64,000 nt of DNA from Nematocida ironsii (taxonomy: Eukaryota > Microsporidia): contig LTDK01000065.1 in assembly GCA_001642415.1 (NCBI GenBank), positions 1 to 64,000 of the forward strand. Reading direction: 5' to 3'. Positions 1-7,750 of the stretch are shown here, one piece after another. Within the stretch, counting starts at the first letter, position 1. Each line of letters begins with the position of its first letter. The position numbers and the translations under genes are program-made. The notes beneath the pieces were generated by a model. That model worked only from the letters and a program-made list of their open reading frames with translations, searched no databases and had not been told where the DNA came from.

Positions 1-506
1 ACATTTTTTACTTTTGATAGTCTAAGAAGAGCCAAGTAGTCATCCACCTCCTGTTTCTTCTTTCCATAGCAAGTGGCAATTGAGCATAATATATTCTGGA
101 GAGAAACGCCTTTATATGCAATCATATCCTGATGCGTGTAGTTCACTCGGTTAAACCAGCTCTCAGCATCTCTTTCAACAAGATTTCCGCTCTTGTTTTT
201 AACATAGACTTTTCCATATGTTATATGTGATGGTGTGCATATGCCAGATATGCTGTCCATTAAAGTTGTCTTTCCGTCTCCACTCAGTCCCAAAAGAGCT
301 ATAAGCTTTCCTTCTGGCAGAGAAAATGAAACTTTTTTAAGCAGTGCCACCCCTTTAGAAGTGATTCTTTCAAATTTTTCCATTTTAAGCAGAAGTGCTT
401 CAGGAGCCTTTAACTCGGTGTCATTCTTCTCTATGCTTGCAGTCTTTTCTTGTGCAACTTCTTTGTTGAATTGTTTATTTATTTCATTTATATTTTGATC
501 GTTCAT
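1..506 (-). CDS. ABCG-type ABC transporter, N-terminal part (cut by window edge)
   Basis: The minus-strand frame opens at ATG 506 and runs off the left edge without a stop, so only the first 168 codons are present. It encodes the start of an ATP-binding cassette. A Walker A motif reads GLSGDGKTT, preceded by a KKVSFSLPEGKLIALLG strand, and a Q-loop-like THQD follows about 60 residues later. The nucleotide-binding domain comes first, with no membrane segment before it, as in the ABCG (White) half-transporters common in microsporidia. Those normally follow with six membrane helices, which would lie outside the window. Walker A has D where most cassettes have C, S or A (SGDGKT). An AAAATTTT element lies 15-25 bp upstream of the ATG and a TAACCCGAAA motif about 68 bp upstream. 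The substrate cannot be inferred. Confidence 0.85.
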   Translation of the reverse strand, partial: MNDQNINEINKQFNKEVAQEKTASIEKNDTELKAPEALLLKMEKFERITSKGVALLKKVSFSLPEGKLIALLGLSGDGKTTLMDSISGICTPSHITYGKVYVKNKSGNLVERDAESWFNRVNYTHQDMIAYKGVSLQNILCSIATCYGKKKQEVDDYLALLRLSKVKN

Positions 507-573
507 AGTTATTTAAAAAAATTTTAATATTTATATTTAATATTTATAGAATCAATCAAATAAAAAATTAAAT

Positions 574-585
574 ATAACCCGAAAT
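574..585. promoter_or_regulatory. TAACCCGAAA intergenic motif
   Basis: The sequence is ATAACCCGAAAT, 68 bp upstream of the ABC transporter start codon. It is one of nine exact TAACCCGAAA copies in the window. Confidence 0.5.
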
Positions 586-811
586 TCTATACTAAATTTT
601 TTTAATGAAACCAGTTAGTCATCTTTTTGTGAAAAGATATTCTTAATTTTTGGCTTTTATTTGATTCATAATTCTATTAGTTGATTATCCCCTTGTATAT
701 AATTAAAACACATTTCAATTTTTTATTGTTCTCATCTTATATAGCTTCAATTTTCAATTATAACAGTTCTATACGGCTTGGCAGACGTGGGCTTGAGGCT
801 TTCACATTGGG

Positions 812-842
812 CATGGTTTCTTATGTGATAGAAACCAACATG
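812..842. repeat. Inverted repeat (hairpin)
   Basis: Arms CATGGTTTCT and AGAAACCAACATG pair with a small bulge around an 8-nt loop, inside a patch less AT-rich than its surroundings. It could be a terminator or part of a small RNA for either flanking gene. No function is evident. Confidence 0.35.
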
Positions 843-974
843 TAAAACTATAACAAAGTGAAAATTTACTTGTTTATTTATTGCATAATAGTAGCATAGC
901 ATATATTAGACGGTTTAATTACTCGCCATTAATAAAATTCTATGTAACATATGCGTATAAAAAAGAATAATAGA

Positions 975-3767
975 CTATTCCAAGTTTTCGGAATGGCTTC
1001 TTTTCCGTGAAGTAGTTGGGTTGATCATGGACAGATCACTTGCTACAGAAGTAATGATAGCTTTGAAAAGGGCTACAACTTTCTCATATTTTTCTTTCTT
1101 TTTTGCATTGTCTTCTGTATATAATGTGCTTTTCTCTCTTTCCAGAATAGATAAAACATAATTAAAATTAATTCTTGGCATTTTTGCAATATACTTTACA
1201 CATCCACTAGTGATAAATTCAGGATTTAAGTATCTGTAAATAATACCAATGATCTCTAGATTATACGGTGCTTCTCCACAGGCATACGATAACCACAATA
1301 GCCAAATACTGTTTAATATAATTGCATTATTTGGTTCTATGTGCTTTTTCATTTCCTGCATTACATGTGATAGTGTAAAAATATCATATCTTTCAACTAA
1401 TGTAATACATAGCGCTCTAAAAGATTTATATGTTCCAAATATCCACATTGGTTCTCTACGACATATAGAATGCTCCAACAAATTGCTGAAATTTCTATAA
1501 AAGAGTCCTTTATAATATTCCATGCCTACTGTAGTCTTTAACAAATCTACTGTAGTTTTTAACAAATTATCATCAATCTCTGATACAGGTAGAGCCTCTA
1601 GATCATATTTAATCTTTAAAAAGTAATTTTTATATGTACTAAAATAGACTAGTGGTAACAGTATTTTCTTTCTTTCTTCCTGTTTGTTTAGAGACACGCT
1701 TCCTATAATATTTATAACAATCCGCAGCATTTGATCATTATCGTTAAGCTTTCGTATGTTTCCCTTATTAATACCAAAGTGGTTGACTATAACTGCTTTA
1801 TAGTCTACAGAGTCTATACGCCCGGATAAAAATATTTTATTTAGCTCATTTTTATCTAACATACTATTAAGCACACTCGAATTTTGTTCTGGGCTTTCTT
1901 TCTTCAGTCTAGCTATATTGTTGTTTAAATATCCCGATATAATAACTTCAATATATTTTTTTATATAACGATATTTTCTTTCCATATGCATTAGTTTGTT
2001 TTCTGCATCTTTACAAATTTCACTGAACTCTGAGACAAGTGAAAACTTAGAATACTTTGGTAGAATGTCTAGTTTTATACTTTCTTTTTTACCATTTGCC
2101 TCAAAACCAACAGTGATATTTCCAAATATATCAAGTGTCTGGTCATCTGCCGAAAAACACACCAATGATTCTGAATCAATAACAATTTGATGATTTCCTG
2201 CTAGATAATTAAGAACATTTAAAAATAGTTCTTTTACACTTTCTTTTCTTTCTACTCCTACCTCTTTATTACATAATAGGCCCATTATGTTTTCTATGGC
2301 AGTACGTATAAAAGCGTCTTCAAAAAACAGTTCAGATATCACATATAGAATGTTCTCTAATCCACTGCATAGCTCTGTTCTACTTCCTCTTACATACCTA
2401 ATGTTTGGATTATTCAACCTTGATACAACCTTGCACCAGTCTCTATGCTTAGTCTGACTTGCACTCTCTGTGGGCACTGGATATTTATTAAAAAATTCTA
2501 TTAGTGCTGTAGAGGCACCATATATATTCTCGGCTGAACATAGATTGGTTTCTGGGTTGTATGTAAGGCACGTGAACAGATTCAAAAGCATTGTCTCCAC
2601 ATGGTCGCTGTACTGATATAGATCATCTTTTATAAGTCCAGTTAAAAAAAATACAATGTAATCATACTCTGGTACATGTGTATAAGAAGGTACCATTTCG
2701 GGGCATGTGAAGGGAAGGATTGCTTCATTATCTATTTGGGTTTTGAGACTGAGAATATCTGCTGCATAGCTATTTAAATTATTTTTATATACTCCACCCT
2801 CTATAAAACAATAATTGACAGTCTTCTTAATAAGTTCTTTCTGCTCTTCTGTCTTTTCTGGGTATAACCCTGAATCAGTTAACAAAATTTGTACCGCTGC
2901 TATAAACACCCTGTATTGCTCTATAGTGTCTATATACTCAAAAATATACGACTGTATAAGGAACTTTGGACTGTCAAGAAAGTATCCCTTATTAAATTCT
3001 GCCTGTGTATTTGGCTCTTCACACTTCTTTACTTCAGATAAAAAGGGCTCTATAAATAAATTCTGGAAGTATCTTAAAATCTCTTCGGTTTCTTTCTGGT
3101 ACACCATTTTTTTTGTCTTGTCTATCATGATGCTTTCTAGCCGTAAAGGCAAGTCAAAAAAAACAATAGTATTTGTCCAATCTTTTAATAATATTCTCTC
3201 ATTTCCCTCTATACTATTTTCTATTTCAATAGGAATATAAATGCCCTCTGAAAGGAGCAGAAGTGCAGCAAGAAGATACATGCTTTCTAAACCATTATTA
3301 TTTACTCTTAGAAACCGAGTGAATGAATCATTTCTACACGGTTCAATGGAAATAGTATTATTTGCACATGGAAACATATATATCATTTGCTTATAAAGCA
3401 TAGACAAATACGTTGATCCATATTCAAATCTACGTATTGTATTGTTTTCTCTATATGTTTTGTCATTTTCTGGGTTTCTGGTATGCGTGTATATATGCGT
3501 ACTTTCTGTTGATATGTCACTTTTCTCCATACTATAATCTGTGTCTATTGCTGAAGAAAAAAACCGCTTGTTGTATACTATCCCGTCCTTATGAAAGAGG
3601 TATCCTCTCAATGGATTCAGCGGTCCATCTGGATTAATTAATAGGTTCACCCTGCCTACAACAAAAGAACTCTCTTCTATTGTCTTTATATCACATAGTT
3701 CAAGCCTTGCACACACTGTGCGCATCATTAATAGTAACAGTTTTGGTATAATCATACTTTTTTTCAT
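975..3767 (-). CDS. Secreted large-family protein, paralogue A (930 aa)
   Basis: The 930-residue protein begins with a hydrophobic, signal-peptide-like stretch (about residues 5-20) and ends in a short basic tail. It is clearly paralogous to the genes at 7751-10600 and 13542-16259. All three share an N-terminal block NP(D/N)G.LN.LRGY (here residues 45-57), a hydrophobic block ending in AALLLLSEGIYIPI, a block FLDSPKFLIQSYIFEY, and a middle block H..W..VVS.L followed by a conserved Leu/Gly pattern. No enzyme motif is visible. The layout (signal peptide, no domain known to me, several diverged copies nearby) fits the large host-exposed gene families described in Nematocida, but that label is inference. 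ATG 3767 has a TATAAATA and an AAAATTTT element within 25 bp upstream. Confidence 0.85.
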   Translation of the reverse strand: MKKSMIIPKLLLLMMRTVCARLELCDIKTIEESSFVVGRVNLLINPDGPLNPLRGYLFHKDGIVYNKRFFSSAIDTDYSMEKSDISTESTHIYTHTRNPENDKTYRENNTIRRFEYGSTYLSMLYKQMIYMFPCANNTISIEPCRNDSFTRFLRVNNNGLESMYLLAALLLLSEGIYIPIEIENSIEGNERILLKDWTNTIVFFDLPLRLESIMIDKTKKMVYQKETEEILRYFQNLFIEPFLSEVKKCEEPNTQAEFNKGYFLDSPKFLIQSYIFEYIDTIEQYRVFIAAVQILLTDSGLYPEKTEEQKELIKKTVNYCFIEGGVYKNNLNSYAADILSLKTQIDNEAILPFTCPEMVPSYTHVPEYDYIVFFLTGLIKDDLYQYSDHVETMLLNLFTCLTYNPETNLCSAENIYGASTALIEFFNKYPVPTESASQTKHRDWCKVVSRLNNPNIRYVRGSRTELCSGLENILYVISELFFEDAFIRTAIENIMGLLCNKEVGVERKESVKELFLNVLNYLAGNHQIVIDSESLVCFSADDQTLDIFGNITVGFEANGKKESIKLDILPKYSKFSLVSEFSEICKDAENKLMHMERKYRYIKKYIEVIISGYLNNNIARLKKESPEQNSSVLNSMLDKNELNKIFLSGRIDSVDYKAVIVNHFGINKGNIRKLNDNDQMLRIVINIIGSVSLNKQEERKKILLPLVYFSTYKNYFLKIKYDLEALPVSEIDDNLLKTTVDLLKTTVGMEYYKGLFYRNFSNLLEHSICRREPMWIFGTYKSFRALCITLVERYDIFTLSHVMQEMKKHIEPNNAIILNSIWLLWLSYACGEAPYNLEIIGIIYRYLNPEFITSGCVKYIAKMPRINFNYVLSILEREKSTLYTEDNAKKKEKYEKVVALFKAIITSVASDLSMINPTTSRKRSHSENLE

Positions 3768-3856
3768 TCAAGGTATAAATAAAATTTTTTTATTACCTCA
3801 TTTGACTTTTTTATTTTACCTAATTAGCAATTTGTCTCTAGTAATAATTGTAAAAT

Positions 3857-3896
3857 TGTAAGGCATAAATAATATTTTAATTTTAATAAATCATAC
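3857..3896 (+). repeat. Dispersed repeat R, copy 1
   Basis: The copy starts GTAAGGCATAAAT, continues through an A/T tract and ends AATAAATCAT. Other copies lie at 4426, 4690 (inverted), 16900 and, weaker, 45541. Confidence 0.55.
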
Positions 3897-4071
3897 ATAG
3901 TTCACAATAATTATAGCATAATTTATAGAAGTAGTTTATAGGTATTTATTCTTTATATATTCCCTGAGTGGTTGCATATACTTTGAAAATTTCTTTTATA
4001 ATTCTATGTGATCACTTAGTATATACACGAAATTATAAACAAGTATGCAATTTTAAATTATTTCAATAAGC

Positions 4072-4240
4072 ATTGTTGGTTTTAGGTAGTGAGATCCAGA
4101 CCAGGGTCGATCAACCACGAAATTAGTGTATAGTCGTTCACCATCCATAATGGTAATAGGCGCGTTACAGTTATGGGTGGTTGGAACTAAAACTATATAA
4201 TAATTTTATTTTTTTAATAAAGAGAAATTCTGAGTTTTAA
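4072..4240 (+). repeat. Dispersed noncoding repeat with conserved box and TATA, copy A
   Basis: It opens with ATTGTTGGTTTTAGGTAGTG followed by AGATCCAGA, has a second conserved patch (TAATAGGCG), then AACTATATAA at 4191-4200, 121 bp after the start. The same order and almost the same spacing (120 bp) occur in copy B at 63163. No protein gene follows on the plus strand. Confidence 0.55.
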
Positions 4241-4329
4241 TGCAGTATTGCGCTCTTCTATTTTATGGAAAAGCATCTATGACACCACTCAACGTATCTG
4301 TGCCAGCTTCTTTAAATAGCCCTCATAGC

Positions 4330-4351
4330 CAATTACAGGGAGGAGTAATTG
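4330..4351. repeat. Hairpin CAATTAC / GTAATTG
   Basis: A perfect 7-bp inverted repeat encloses the 8-nt loop AGGGAGGA. It lies about 130 bp downstream of the TATA box of repeat copy A, in the GC-richer patch. Confidence 0.4.
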
Positions 4352-4425
4352 ATCATTTTTGTTATATCTGAAAGTAAAACTGATTCTTTACTCAACTCAG
4401 GGGTTAAAATATCTCCTTAAAATAT

Positions 4426-4464
4426 AAGACATAAATAATATTTATTTTTAATAAATCATAAATG
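4426..4464 (+). repeat. Dispersed repeat R, copy 2
   Basis: AAGACATAAATAATATT continues into an A/T tract ending AATAAATCATAAA. It is a diverged copy of the element at 3857. Confidence 0.5.
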
Positions 4465-4537
4465 GTTTCAAAAATAATATTTTTTGTTGCTAACAAATTA
4501 AACTAATATAAAGCTTTATTAAACTAATTATTAATAT

Positions 4538-4549
4538 ATAACCCGAAAT
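4538..4549. promoter_or_regulatory. TAACCCGAAA intergenic motif
   Basis: The sequence is ATAACCCGAAAT, far from either flanking start codon (about 770 bp upstream of the large-family gene). Confidence 0.4.
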
Positions 4550-4689
4550 AGAAAAAAGTATTAATTTTTACATAATATTGGTGATCTTGTCTGAAAAGAA
4601 AGCCTGTATGGCCCTCTATAATCTAATATCTCAACTATTTTATAATATAGCTGATATTTTTGCTCTATATTATATTATGTAATATAAGC

Positions 4690-4730
4690 ATGATTTATTA
4701 AAATAAAATATTATTTATGCCTTACAATAT
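4690..4730 (-). repeat. Dispersed repeat R, copy 3 (inverted)
   Basis: Read on the minus strand it is nearly identical to the copy at 16900-16946, including the trailing ATCATGCTTATATTA (which reaches down to about 4681), so these two are the closest pair of the family. Confidence 0.55.
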
Positions 4731-4897
4731 ATACTGCTTGTAAATAATAAATCTATTCATATTATTATTAGTACTATACACTTTAATTTTAAAAGTAGAA
4801 TATTTATTAATATACAACAATACTATAAATAGTCAATAACCGCGGATAAACAGAATAATAGGCTGTTTAACGGCAGCTAGTGAACATTAAGGGCAAA

Positions 4898-7039
4898 TTA
4901 AGGATCTATGCGCAAAGCCTTAGTAATCTGAAGGATATTTTCTTTTTTAACAAGCGTAAAGTTAAAAGTAGACAAACCAAACTCAGATTGAATATATTTA
5001 GCATACGACTGCAAGGCTTTTTCTTCATCACTGTTTCTGGGTATTGTTTTGGTTGGAGAAAAACGAACATTCGATATTTCTACGCTTTCTAGATCTGCCA
5101 TATTATTAGTAATTTTAACGATATCATATATATCTACTGTGGCATAACACAATAAAGATAAAATCTGTATATTTTTGATCTTATTAAATTCTGCATACTT
5201 AATCATTTGTTCAAAAAATACACTAATTAATTTGTTTTGACTAGATTCCATCAGTGACTTTACAAAGTATATTTTATCAATGGTTCCAGCACGTAAAAAC
5301 GGAAAGTCAATGCACTTCATATACTTAAGTATTCGATGGCTAACTAAAATAAATTGTGTGGTAACAATATAAAGCTCCTTGTGCGGATTATTTATAAAGA
5401 ATCCCAGCACAACTGAATCTACCCAGTTAGACTCTACCTTTTTTGAAAATCCAATGTAAATATTATATTCACTTTCTTGTTTAAGTTCCATTTTATGCAC
5501 TCCTAGGTCGTTATATAATTTGCTATCTATATAAATACTAGTAGGTGAAATTGCGGCACCTATTTTTTTGTTTCTATCTATCATATCTGAAAAATGAACT
5601 GTTTTTCTCTTTTCTAAATCCAGCGTGGGCTCTTCTAAGCGCTCTGGATTTAAGCGCGAGGGACTCTTCTTAATTTTATTCAAGTTTTCTATTTTAAACT
5701 TTTCTGTATAGGAATAGAAAATATTTTGCATAGCTAACTCTTTAAGTGCACTCATTTTTTCCAGGAAGGTAAAATCTGGGAATCCAATAATGACTATATT
5801 TTTTAGTGTGAATGAAGTTATATTTTCAAGATTTTCTACGCTATTCAGCCCGTCGGTATTCATTAAATCGATTGTTTCTATTGTTATTTCTTTAATGCAC
5901 ACACAAAAGTTTAATATGTCAAGCAGCGAATTTACATATTTTCCATCGATATGTTCTATTTTCAGCTTTTCTAAGCTGGGCAGGTTCAAATCTAAACTGT
6001 TATTGGTGCCTAAGATTGTTTCTTTGCCAAAAGACAATTCTTTTAGATTGCTAAAGCCATTCAATAGGTTCAATGTACTTGTCCAAACAGTTGTGTTTGA
6101 TATTGTAAGTTTTTCGAAAAAGTAAAATATTTTATATTCACTGAATGTCTTTTCATTAGGGCTAAAGAAGAATCCATTAATTGACAAAGAACCCTTACAT
6201 GTATTTCTTGGGGTATAGTACGAAAATAGTGCATGTTTAATAATTAGGCAGGGCTTTATATCCTCAGGATATGTAATAGAGACACCTATGCTGGTATTTA
6301 AGCTATCTGAGTCTTTATATATAGTTATTTCGTTAGAGCATGCCTGCAGTACCTCCCATAGAGTTATTTTTTCTATATCATCTAAACTTCTAGTAATTTC
6401 AACTACAACTTTATTTTGATGCTTAATGATTTCATTAATCTCTGTATTAGAATAGGATGACTTTAAAAAATGTGGATTCTTTTTAGAAATGGTTTCTAAC
6501 ACTTCTATTACACTTTTTGGTTTTGCCAAAGGCTTCGGCACTGTGTCTTTTATAGAGCTAGTTACAGGACTTTTGGTAGGATTAGGTTTTATTACTAGTT
6601 TTTTGTTTATGGCATCAGTTATTTGCTTTTTAGTAATCACAGGAGCATTGCATGGGTTTATATTATTATTTATCTGTGCTGTGATATTCTCTGATTTGGA
6701 GCGTCTTGTATGAGCAAATTTAGTACTAGGAGGGTTTTTTAAAATTAATACTGGTTTGTCATTGCAGGAGGAAGAAGAAGGAATTTCTATTTTGTAAACC
6801 TTCCTTTCTATATTTAAAAAAACATTTGTATCCGAGTTATCTCGCCCTACACCTGTAAAATCCGTGTTATTTATGGGGGCTGTCTTATTCGTATACGTAG
6901 GCGCAAGGCCTATCCTGGCTTTTAAGTTGTTTTTATTTAATTTGGAGTCAGACTTTGTATTTATGACTATTAACATGCCTATTCCTGCTAAACAAATAAG
7001 CCCGCATAAAAGTAACAAAATTCTTACACACCTCTTCAT
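4898..7039 (-). CDS. Anchored or secreted leucine-rich-repeat-like protein (713 aa)
   Basis: A basic N-terminus and one hydrophobic helix (about residues 6-26) suggest a signal anchor or signal peptide. About 130 residues of Thr/Asn/Lys-rich linker follow. Residues about 320-440 show an irregular leucine-rich repeat pattern, with units such as FSNLKELSFG, LPSLEKLKIE, CIKEITIE and MSALKELAM at roughly 23-28 residue spacing. A long C-terminal region has weaker Leu periodicity. LRR proteins are a known expanded class in several microsporidia and usually mediate protein binding. No catalytic motif is visible. It lies between two large-family secreted genes, which fits a host-interface location but does not prove it. 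Confidence 0.75.
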   Translation of the reverse strand: MKRCVRILLLLCGLICLAGIGMLIVINTKSDSKLNKNNLKARIGLAPTYTNKTAPINNTDFTGVGRDNSDTNVFLNIERKVYKIEIPSSSSCNDKPVLILKNPPSTKFAHTRRSKSENITAQINNNINPCNAPVITKKQITDAINKKLVIKPNPTKSPVTSSIKDTVPKPLAKPKSVIEVLETISKKNPHFLKSSYSNTEINEIIKHQNKVVVEITRSLDDIEKITLWEVLQACSNEITIYKDSDSLNTSIGVSITYPEDIKPCLIIKHALFSYYTPRNTCKGSLSINGFFFSPNEKTFSEYKIFYFFEKLTISNTTVWTSTLNLLNGFSNLKELSFGKETILGTNNSLDLNLPSLEKLKIEHIDGKYVNSLLDILNFCVCIKEITIETIDLMNTDGLNSVENLENITSFTLKNIVIIGFPDFTFLEKMSALKELAMQNIFYSYTEKFKIENLNKIKKSPSRLNPERLEEPTLDLEKRKTVHFSDMIDRNKKIGAAISPTSIYIDSKLYNDLGVHKMELKQESEYNIYIGFSKKVESNWVDSVVLGFFINNPHKELYIVTTQFILVSHRILKYMKCIDFPFLRAGTIDKIYFVKSLMESSQNKLISVFFEQMIKYAEFNKIKNIQILSLLCYATVDIYDIVKITNNMADLESVEISNVRFSPTKTIPRNSDEEKALQSYAKYIQSEFGLSTFNFTLVKKENILQITKALRIDP

Positions 7040-7750
7040 TAAAAATTAAAATATCTTAGATATTTATACATCTATAATTATCAGTGTATTGCTAGTATAG
7101 AATATAAATCTGATATTAAGTGCATTTACCTAAAGTAGTTAGCAGATATAATGTATAGATTACTAGTATCTTGTAGCATTACACGCATAAATCTGCTTCA
7201 TGGAGGTGAATAGCATTTTCAAGTGATAGAACTAAGTATATTTAGATTATTTCTTTTATAGCTTTGTGTGAATAATTATTGTTTTCATCACATTTGATGG
7301 CATTGTTGCTTTTTTATTATATTAATTGAAGTAACTCTTTCTATAGATTATTTTTAAAATGAATTTTCAGCTATTAGTATAAAAAAGATGCTCAAATTTT
7401 GGTGTAATCTTTTAACAGTGTTAGTGCAATTAACCACCCGTATAATACAAGAAATAATTTCATGCTGCAGACCAAAATTAAAAATATTCATCTAGAGAAT
7501 GATTTTTAATTTAATTATATATAAGCCATTAGGCATGCTTCTACATGCGCTGGAAATAGCACATAAATATACACATGTATGCATCAACAAATATGTGAAT
7601 TACTACCATTTTCTAGAATTATATGGGAATTGCTTATTTTGTAGAGAAGTTTTACACTAGCATATTTTGGAAATTGTATATTAAATCTACAGTATTGATA
7701 TCTAAATGATTTTACTTTATTCATATATAGAATAAAATGCTGAATAAAAA
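7040..7750. other. Intergenic, divergent promoters
   Basis: AT-rich, 711 bp between divergent starts. A TATATAG box at 7724-7730 sits 21-27 bp before the plus-strand ATG. Nothing else is recognisable. Confidence 0.5.

Larger units (their letters stand above)
507..974. other. Intergenic, ABC transporter 5' side / large-family gene 3' side
   Basis: No gene is seen. The stretch holds one TAACCCGAAA motif (574-585) and a GC-richer island at about 775-842 that ends in an inverted repeat. The rest is AT-rich. Confidence 0.6.
3768..4897. other. Intergenic, 1.1 kb, rich in dispersed repeats
   Basis: No protein gene is seen. The stretch contains three copies of the GTAAGGCATAAAT repeat (3857, 4426 and, inverted, 4690), one copy of the box-plus-TATA repeat (4072-4240), a hairpin at 4330-4351 in a GC-richer patch (about 4240-4350), and a TAACCCGAAA motif (4538-4549). 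The patch after the TATA box could be a noncoding RNA gene. Confidence 0.55.
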
